Positions 58,657 to 64,000 of a stretch of 64,000 bases of DNA are shown here, in pieces. The notes under the pieces were generated by a model, which worked only from the letters and a program-made list of their open reading frames with translations, did no database searches and was not told the origin of the DNA. The stretch comes from Pseudomonas sp. P7548 (GTDB lineage Bacteria; Pseudomonadota; Gammaproteobacteria; Pseudomonadales; Pseudomonadaceae): the NCBI RefSeq assembly GCF_013386585.1, contig NZ_JACARO010000002.1:124001-188000 (forward strand), in the 5' to 3' direction. The position numbers and the translations under genes are program-made. Numbering within the stretch: the first letter of the stretch is position 1; each line of letters opens with the position of its first letter.

Positions 58657-60987
58657 TCATGAGGCGTGCTTCTGATGGCCGGCCCAGGGCGCCAGCATAA
58701 AGCTGAAAGCCAGGCCCAGGCTGACCGACAGGCCGAAATTGCTCACCGCTGGCGTACTTGAGACCGCCAGCAGGCCGAACGACAGCCAGGTGGTCAGCGC
58801 GGCCAGCAGCGTCCCCAGCAGGCTGACCGCTGCGCCGCCGATCTGCTCGCGCATCAGGATCGCGTAATCCACGCTGATGGCGGTGACCAGCAGCAGGCCG
58901 AACAGGCTGAACAGTGTGAGCGGTTGGCCCAGCCAGCCGAGGCTGGCCAGGCTGCACAGTGCGGCCAGCAAGGGCAGTGCGACGATGCGCAAGGCACCGC
59001 CGAAACCGAAGGGCAGGATCAGCAGCAACACGATCAGTACGCACGACATCAACTTCAATTCGGCGGCGCTGATCTGCGTGTCGGCGAATACCCGGTTCAA
59101 ATCACCGAGGCGATCCACCAATTGCACTCCCGGCAAGTCCACTGCCTGCACCCGTAGCAAGGCGGGGTTGTTCAAGCCTTGCAGGCTGACCATGGCGGCC
59201 ACGCCGCCGTCCACCTGGCCCAGCCACAGTGTGCGCCAGGGCTCGGCGAGCGGGCCTGCCAGCGCGGCGTCGATGTCTTGGGTGGGCAGCGCTTGCAGGT
59301 GCGCGACTTCGGCTTGCAAGGCCGCAGCAGGAACGCCCAGGTCGAGCAGCGGTTGCCAGTGTTGTGGCAATGCGTTCAGCGCATCCCGCAGTTGCTGTTG
59401 CTCGGCGGGCAGGCTGACCAGTTGATTCAGCGCCAGGTAGCCCTGGAGCTTGTCCATGTTCACCAACTGATCCAGGCGCTGGCCCAGTGCGGCCTGACGC
59501 TCCAGCAACTGCTGCTGGTTGTCGGCCCGCACCAGGAAAAACTGGCTGGTGGGTTGGAATCCGGTGATACGCGCCACGGCCTGCGCTTCTTGCAGCAACT
59601 GCGGCGGGGCACCGATCCACTGGCGGATATCGTTCTTGGTGTTCAAGTGCCACAAGCCACCGGCGCAAAACAGCAGCACCAGCACCAGCAACACCGAACT
59701 TGGCACGCGCTTGAGCAACGAGGTGCGCATCCGCCACAGGCATTCGGCGATACGCAGCGGCCATTGCGCCGGGCGCAGTTCCACGCCCTTGAGCAGGGCC
59801 GGCAACAGGCACACCGCCGACAAGTACGCGCCCACCAGGCCGGCAGCGGAGAACACTGCGATCTGGGTCAGCGCCGGGAACGGCGTCCAGGCCAGCGCCA
59901 GGTAGCCGATGCAACTGGTGGCCAGGCTCAGGCTCAGCCCCGGCAGCGTGATGCGCAGCGCCGGCCAACTGCGCCACGGCTGCAGGCTCCAGCTCTTGGA
60001 CAGGTAATGCAGCGGGTAATCCACCGCCACGCCAATCAGGCTCGAGCCCAGCACCAAGGTCATCACATGCATGTGGCCAAACAGCGCCACACAGGCCACC
60101 GCGCCAAACAGCATGCCCACCAGCACCGGCACAAACGCCAGCAGCACACGCCAGCGACGAAACGCCAACAACAGCAATAACAGAATGCCCACGGTGGCGC
60201 CGCCGCCGACCCAGGTGATTTCCCGCGTGGCCTGCTGTTGGCCATTGGCGGCATACAACAGGCCGCTGGCAGCGAGCAGTTGCGCACCTTGCCCGCTGGC
60301 CTGTTCACGGCTGGCCTTGAGCAAATCTGCCACTTGCAGCGGCAGCTTCATATCGAAAGCATTGCCGGTGGTGCGCGCGCGTAGCAGCACCCAGTTTTTA
60401 CCGTCGGCATCGGCAATCAGGGCACCGCTGCCAATGTCCAGTTGCACTGAACCGTGCTGCGGCTGGCTGTTCTGGATGCGCCCGGTCAAACCCAGCCAGT
60501 CGTCCTGGCTCGGCACCAGGCTGAACCCGGTGAAGGGGTCGAACAGCGCTTGCACGCGCTGCTGGATAAACGTGTCGGGGTGGTCGATCAGTTGTTCGCG
60601 GTCCTTGGCCGAGAGCATCGCCAGGCGCCCGCGCAGCAATTGCTCGCGCAGCGCCGGCAGGTCGGCTTGCAGGTTCCACTGCACTTTTTCAAACAGCCCG
60701 CTGGCCTGCCAGCGCTCGCCTAACTGCTGCGCCACGGCCACCGCTTGTTGGCGGTCGGCGTGCCCGACCAGCACCAGCATCTCGCGGTTCAGGGGTTCCT
60801 GCATGCGCTGTTCGGCTTGCTGTTCCAAGGCGTCCGGCGTGTTGCCCGGCACCAGTTCCATCAAGTTGGCCGACAACGGCGCGCCATGGCGCCACTGCCA
60901 GCCGGCCAGGGCCAGCACGGCCACCAGCAGGATCAGGAACAGGCGCGGTAGCAGACGCTCACTGGGCAAAGTCGTGTTTCTCCGCAT
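58657..60987 (-). CDS. MMPL/RND-family exporter of the aryl-polyene cluster (ApeM-like)
   Basis: This 776-residue inner-membrane exporter has about 12 membrane helices in two halves of 6, each with a large periplasmic loop (about residues 35-250 and 430-620), the standard MMPL pattern. It likely extracts the lipid-linked aryl polyene from the inner membrane. ATG at 60987 lies within the preceding gene, a 29-base overlap. No later in-frame ATG precedes the first helix. Proton-relay residues were not assigned. Confidence 0.85.
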   Translation of the reverse strand: MRRNTTLPSERLLPRLFLILLVAVLALAGWQWRHGAPLSANLMELVPGNTPDALEQQAEQRMQEPLNREMLVLVGHADRQQAVAVAQQLGERWQASGLFEKVQWNLQADLPALREQLLRGRLAMLSAKDREQLIDHPDTFIQQRVQALFDPFTGFSLVPSQDDWLGLTGRIQNSQPQHGSVQLDIGSGALIADADGKNWVLLRARTTGNAFDMKLPLQVADLLKASREQASGQGAQLLAASGLLYAANGQQQATREITWVGGGATVGILLLLLLAFRRWRVLLAFVPVLVGMLFGAVACVALFGHMHVMTLVLGSSLIGVAVDYPLHYLSKSWSLQPWRSWPALRITLPGLSLSLATSCIGYLALAWTPFPALTQIAVFSAAGLVGAYLSAVCLLPALLKGVELRPAQWPLRIAECLWRMRTSLLKRVPSSVLLVLVLLFCAGGLWHLNTKNDIRQWIGAPPQLLQEAQAVARITGFQPTSQFFLVRADNQQQLLERQAALGQRLDQLVNMDKLQGYLALNQLVSLPAEQQQLRDALNALPQHWQPLLDLGVPAAALQAEVAHLQALPTQDIDAALAGPLAEPWRTLWLGQVDGGVAAMVSLQGLNNPALLRVQAVDLPGVQLVDRLGDLNRVFADTQISAAELKLMSCVLIVLLLILPFGFGGALRIVALPLLAALCSLASLGWLGQPLTLFSLFGLLLVTAISVDYAILMREQIGGAAVSLLGTLLAALTTWLSFGLLAVSSTPAVSNFGLSVSLGLAFSFMLAPWAGHQKHAS

Positions 60988-61669
60988 CGCTCAGGGGCTG
61001 GTCGGCACGGCTGTCCTGCATGCGCAGCACGGTGCTGTCGCCCTGGGTTTCCAGCAGCTCGATCTTCTGCACCAGCTCGCCGCCGTCGATATTGATCTGG
61101 GTGAAGACCTGTTTTAACAGCAACGAGCGTGGGATCAGCGTGAGCTTCCACCCGTTGGCTTCGCCTTGCAGCTGCAACTCGAAATCACGCTGCAAACCAC
61201 TGCTGTCGCCTTGGAGCACGGCGAGGAAAAGGCGATTCTGCTCGGCGCCGGCGCTCTTGTTTGGCAGCAACTGCCAGCCATTGGCGTCACGGCGGGCAAT
61301 GCCTTGGGCGCTGATGCGGTAGTCCTGTTGCAGCGGGGTCTTGAGCAGCCAGAGCAGGCCGTGGTCCTTGGCCAGCACGAAGGTGCCTTTGCTGACCAGG
61401 GGCTGGGGCAGGGCACGCAGGTGTTTTTCCTGGGTGAAGGCACCGTGGATCACGGAGGGTTTGGCGAGTTGATCGCTGAGTTGCTGCAGGTCAAAAGCGT
61501 GGGCCGTGCCTGCAACGCTGAGCAGCAGAATAAACGCGATCCATGTGGGAGCGGGCTTGCTCGCGAATGACCTGAGAGCGCTGCGGCGTGTCAGGTACAC
61601 AGTGATATCGTTGACGATCTTCGCGAGCAAGTCGAATCGTCGCACCGCCGCTCCCACAGTGGTCAGCAT
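60959..61669 (-). CDS. LolA-like outer-membrane carrier with a REPIN-derived N-terminus
   Basis: This is a LolA-fold periplasmic carrier (about residues 59-236, FDLQQLSDQLAKPSVIHGAF) that in aryl-polyene clusters is thought to shuttle the product. The signal-peptide core IAFILLLSVAGTAHA (about 44-58) is intact. Residues 4-42 are encoded by a REPIN at 61544-61659. The only ATG is at 61669, overlapping the thioesterase stop (ATGCTGA), so the coupled start appears to be kept with the repeat inserted in frame. The 42-residue hydrophilic leader would be unusual for Sec export. A non-ATG start nearer the core is possible. Confidence 0.75.
   Translation of the reverse strand: MLTTVGAAVRRFDLLAKIVNDITVYLTRRSALRSFASKPAPTWIAFILLLSVAGTAHAFDLQQLSDQLAKPSVIHGAFTQEKHLRALPQPLVSKGTFVLAKDHGLLWLLKTPLQQDYRISAQGIARRDANGWQLLPNKSAGAEQNRLFLAVLQGDSSGLQRDFELQLQGEANGWKLTLIPRSLLLKQVFTQINIDGGELVQKIELLETQGDSTVLRMQDSRADQPLSDAEKHDFAQ
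61544..61659. repeat. REPIN, GI-like type, inside a coding sequence, with short insertion
   Basis: The left arm is GTGGGAGCGGGCTTGCTCGCGAA. The right arm is TTCGCGAGCAAG followed by the segment TCGAATCGTCGCACCG, then CCGCTCCCAC. The same segment interrupts the copy at 49645. This is the only REPIN in the window that lies within an open reading frame. Confidence 0.85.
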
Positions 61670-62091
61670 TTCAAGGCCCTTTCTACGGCGTCGGTGAAAA
61701 CTCTGGGGGAGACCAGCTGCATCTCTCGACTGGCGACCTCAACCGCGACCTGCACCGTGCTGGCACGGGTCAAGCGCTCGCCACTGGCCAGGTCGGTGAT
61801 CAGGTAATTGACCTTCAAGCGGTTCTCCCATTCCACCAGGCTGGCGCGCACGTTGATCGTCTGGCCGAACACGGCGCCGCGCACGTAGCGCAGCTGCATG
61901 TCGATCACCGGCCACGCATAGCCGGATTCCAGCATCGCCGTGTAGTTATGGCCGAGCTTGTCCAGCAACGCACAGCGCGCCACTTCCAGGTACTTCACGT
62001 AGTGCCCGTGCCAGACGACGTTCATGGTGTCGACGTCGAAAAAAGGCACGAGGATTTCAGTGTCGCAGTGCAGCACGCCCTGGCTACGCAT
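61663..62091 (-). CDS. Hotdog-fold thioesterase of the aryl-polyene cluster (ApeK-like)
   Basis: This 142-residue 4-hydroxybenzoyl-CoA thioesterase-type protein has the active-site Asp in FFDVDTMNVVWHGHYVKYLE. ApeK is thought to release or edit acyl chains. ATG at 62091 follows GGAGG and overlaps the ammonia-lyase stop by eight bases. A longer frame from 62115 adds eight residues. The stop lies within the start codon region of the carrier gene. Confidence 0.86.
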   Translation of the reverse strand: MRSQGVLHCDTEILVPFFDVDTMNVVWHGHYVKYLEVARCALLDKLGHNYTAMLESGYAWPVIDMQLRYVRGAVFGQTINVRASLVEWENRLKVNYLITDLASGERLTRASTVQVAVEVASREMQLVSPRVFTDAVERALKC

Positions 62092-63625
62092 GCAGCCTCC
62101 AGTGTTGTTCGGCAATGCGTTGCAGGCACAGACGCAGTTCGCCTTCCAGGGCGCGGTCTTCGATCACCGGCGGGAAGTCTTTGGCAAGCTCTTCATGCAT
62201 GGCGGCCAGGGCCGGAGGCAATGGGCGAGCGTCGTCGGCCTGGGCGCGCAGCCACACCCCTTGGTTGGCGGCGAGCAGGGTGGCGGCCGCGACTTGTTCG
62301 GTCAGCTCCAGCACACGGATCGCATCGCGGGCGGCGATGGTGCCCATGCTCACTTTGTCCTGGTTATGGCATTCGGTGGAGCGCGAGAACACGCTGGCCG
62401 GCATGGTGTTTTTCAGGGCTTCGGCGGTCCAGGCGCTGGTGCCGATCTGCACGGCCTTGAAGCCGTGGTTGATCATCGCGCGGTCGGCCGGCGCGCCGGA
62501 CAGGTTGCTCGGCAGGCCGTGGTTGTAACGCACGTCCACCAGCAGCGCGAGCTGGCGGTCGAGCAGGTCGGCCACGTTGGCCACCAGGGTCTTGAGGCTG
62601 TCCATGGCGAAGGCGATGTGGCCGCCGTAGAAGTGACCGCCGTGCAGCACGCGTTCTTCTTCGGCATCGATGATCGGGTTGTCGTTGGCGCTGTTCAGTT
62701 CGGTTTCGATGAACGAACGCAGCCAGCCCAGGCTGTCGGCCAGCACACCCAGCACGTGCGGTGCGCAACGCAACGAGTAGCGGTCTTGCAGGCGATGCAG
62801 CGGCGCGGTCGGCGCGTCGATGGCCAAGTCCTTGCGCAGCCAGGCAGCCACTTGCATCTGCCCCGGGTGCGGCTTGGCGGCGAACAGGCGTTCATCGAAG
62901 TGTTCCGGGTTGCCTTGCAGCGCCACCACGTTCAACGCGGTGATGCGCGTGGCCAGTTGCAGCAGATAGTCGGCACGGGCAAACGCCAGGCAGGCCAGGC
63001 CGGTCATCACCGCGGTGCCGTTCATCAACGCCAGGGCTTCCTTGGGACGCAACACCAGCGGGTTCCAACCCAGTTCGCGGTGCACGTCGGCCGCCTGGCG
63101 GCGTTCGCCACGGAACATCACTTCGCGCTCGCCGGACAAGGTCGCGGCCACGTAGGACAGCGGCGTCAGGTCACCGCTGGCGCCCACCGAGCCTTCTTCC
63201 GGGATCAGCGGCAGCACGTCGTGTTCGAGGAACGCGTGCAGGCGCTCCAGCAGCTCCACGCGCACCCCGGACACGCCGTGGCACAGTGACTGCAGCCGCG
63301 CTGCCAGCACCGCGCGGGTGGCTTGGGCGTCGAGCAACTTGCCCAGGCCGCAACCGTGGAAGGTGTACAGGTGACGCGGCAGCGCTTCGACGTGCTGCAA
63401 CGGCACGGCCACCACGCAGGAGTCGCCGTAGCCGGTGGTCACGCCGTAAATCACGCCTTCCTTGTCCAGCAGCGAGTCGAGGAACTGCGCGCCCTTGGCG
63501 ATGCGCTGGCGATACGCCGCGTCGCCCTGCAATCGGGTAGGCGCCTGACGGTTGGCCAGGGCCAGCACGTCTTCAATGCGCAGGGGGCGTTCGCCAAAGG
63601 TTACCGGCTCAAGATGCGTCGTCAT
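62084..63625 (-). CDS. Aromatic amino acid ammonia-lyase (HAL/TAL family)
   Basis: This 513-residue MIO-dependent lyase has the self-forming cofactor triad Ala149-Ser150-Gly151 (SVGASGDLTP) and the catalytic Tyr60 in IYGVTTGYG. The position next to a polyketide-type cluster, and the absence of other hut genes, argue against a role in histidine catabolism. It probably supplies an aryl starter such as coumarate from tyrosine. Residues YTFHGCGLG (87-95), in the substrate-selectivity region, do not match the usual histidine-lyase pattern. ATG at 63625; 17-base overlap with the upstream gene. Confidence 0.85.
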   Translation of the reverse strand: MTTHLEPVTFGERPLRIEDVLALANRQAPTRLQGDAAYRQRIAKGAQFLDSLLDKEGVIYGVTTGYGDSCVVAVPLQHVEALPRHLYTFHGCGLGKLLDAQATRAVLAARLQSLCHGVSGVRVELLERLHAFLEHDVLPLIPEEGSVGASGDLTPLSYVAATLSGEREVMFRGERRQAADVHRELGWNPLVLRPKEALALMNGTAVMTGLACLAFARADYLLQLATRITALNVVALQGNPEHFDERLFAAKPHPGQMQVAAWLRKDLAIDAPTAPLHRLQDRYSLRCAPHVLGVLADSLGWLRSFIETELNSANDNPIIDAEEERVLHGGHFYGGHIAFAMDSLKTLVANVADLLDRQLALLVDVRYNHGLPSNLSGAPADRAMINHGFKAVQIGTSAWTAEALKNTMPASVFSRSTECHNQDKVSMGTIAARDAIRVLELTEQVAAATLLAANQGVWLRAQADDARPLPPALAAMHEELAKDFPPVIEDRALEGELRLCLQRIAEQHWRLHA

Positions 63626-64000
63626 CGGTCTTCCAGAAAGGGTAAAAGTTGAACCATTGTTGGGGCGCTTCCAGGCAAAACTGGCCCAGGCGGGCGGCGT
63701 AGCGCTCGGTCCACTGAGCGATGACCTGCTCGCGGGTGGTGCGCTTCCATTCGATCAATTCGGCGAAAGGCTCAATGCTCAGGCGATAGCGGCCATTGTG
63801 TTTCAGGCACATCAGCAGGTTCACCGGGCATTTGAGCAACCCGGCCAGCAACCACGGGCCTTGCGGGAAGGCGGCGCTGTGCCCGAGGAAATCCACGTGT
63901 ACCGTGCGTCCGCCATGCAGCGGCACGCGGTCACCCGCGATGGCCAGCCACTCGCCTTCGTCCAGGCGCTGGCTGAGCAGCAGCATGGTGGCCGGGTCCA
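63609..64000 (-). CDS. Lipid-A-type acyltransferase domain, C-terminal part (ApeJ-like, partial)
   Basis: The frame is open to the right edge of the window and the start is outside. The 130 visible residues match the C-terminal part of the LpxL/HtrB acyltransferase family: GDRVPLHGG, FLGHSAAFPQGPWLLAGLL, YRLSIEPFAEL and APQQWFNFYPFW. In aryl-polyene clusters this domain is often fused behind a family 2 glycosyltransferase, which would lie upstream. It probably attaches the polyene to a membrane anchor. Confidence 0.8.
   Translation of the reverse strand, partial: DPATMLLLSQRLDEGEWLAIAGDRVPLHGGRTVHVDFLGHSAAFPQGPWLLAGLLKCPVNLLMCLKHNGRYRLSIEPFAELIEWKRTTREQVIAQWTERYAARLGQFCLEAPQQWFNFYPFWKTDDDAS

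Noticed and set aside
62084..63625. Assignment of the ammonia-lyase as HutH of histidine catabolism
   Set aside because: No hutU, hutI or hutC is nearby, the gene is coupled to aryl-polyene genes, and the selectivity loop differs.

Overview
The window is chromosomal DNA of a Pseudomonas, most likely of the P. fluorescens group. Three things support this. The gene order from opgH through hemE follows the P. aeruginosa PA5077-PA5034 block in mirror orientation. The base composition is GC-rich. The intergenic regions are filled with short hairpin repeats that match the GI, GII and GIII REPIN classes described for P. fluorescens SBW25. I see no rRNA or tRNA gene, CRISPR array, insertion sequence or prophage.

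Layout. 1-4016: the tail of opgH and a polar amino-acid ABC transporter with two tandem substrate-binding proteins. 4020-7992: two tandem chemoreceptors. 8197-14198 (minus strand): a long housekeeping run, ubiE-ubiJ-ubiB-hisI-hisE-tatABC-rsmE. 14470-21572: the medium-chain-length polyhydroxyalkanoate (PHA) locus, with the granule proteins phaI and phaF on the plus strand and phaC1-phaZ-phaC2-phaD on the minus strand. 21821-29386 (minus): a DUF971 protein, the HslVU protease, a SPOR protein, argS and priA. 29761-32259 (plus): rpmE, a secreted nuclease and malic enzyme. 32454-34919 (minus): penicillin-binding protein 1A. 35139-42024 (plus): pilM-pilN-pilO/P-pilQ-aroK-aroB and a DamX-like ATPase. 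42376-49594 (plus): gltB, gltD and hemE. 49748-52040: a divergent MFS transporter and LysR regulator. 52172-64000 (minus): most of an aryl-polyene (xanthomonadin-like pigment) biosynthetic operon that runs off the right edge.

The most unusual parts are these. (1) The type IV pilus assembly operon is drastically trimmed yet fully open. PilM has lost its centre in frame. PilO and PilP are fused in one reading frame with loss of the PilP lipoprotein signal. PilQ lacks the whole N-terminal AMIN region. The result resembles a minimal Hof/Com-type DNA-uptake or secretin module more than the P. aeruginosa pilus machine. (2) The aryl-polyene operon contains a flavoprotein carrying both signature motifs of flavin-dependent halogenases, next to a methyltransferase and an aromatic-amino-acid ammonia-lyase. 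This predicts a halogenated or otherwise tailored pigment. (3) A REPIN lies inside the start of the LolA-like gene of that operon and, as read, supplies most of its N-terminal 42 residues. Promoter-like sites of note are a near-consensus sigma-32 heat-shock promoter before hslVU and a sigma-54-like site before phaC1.

All statements come from reading the sequence. Family assignments rest on recognised motifs and gene order, not on database searches.
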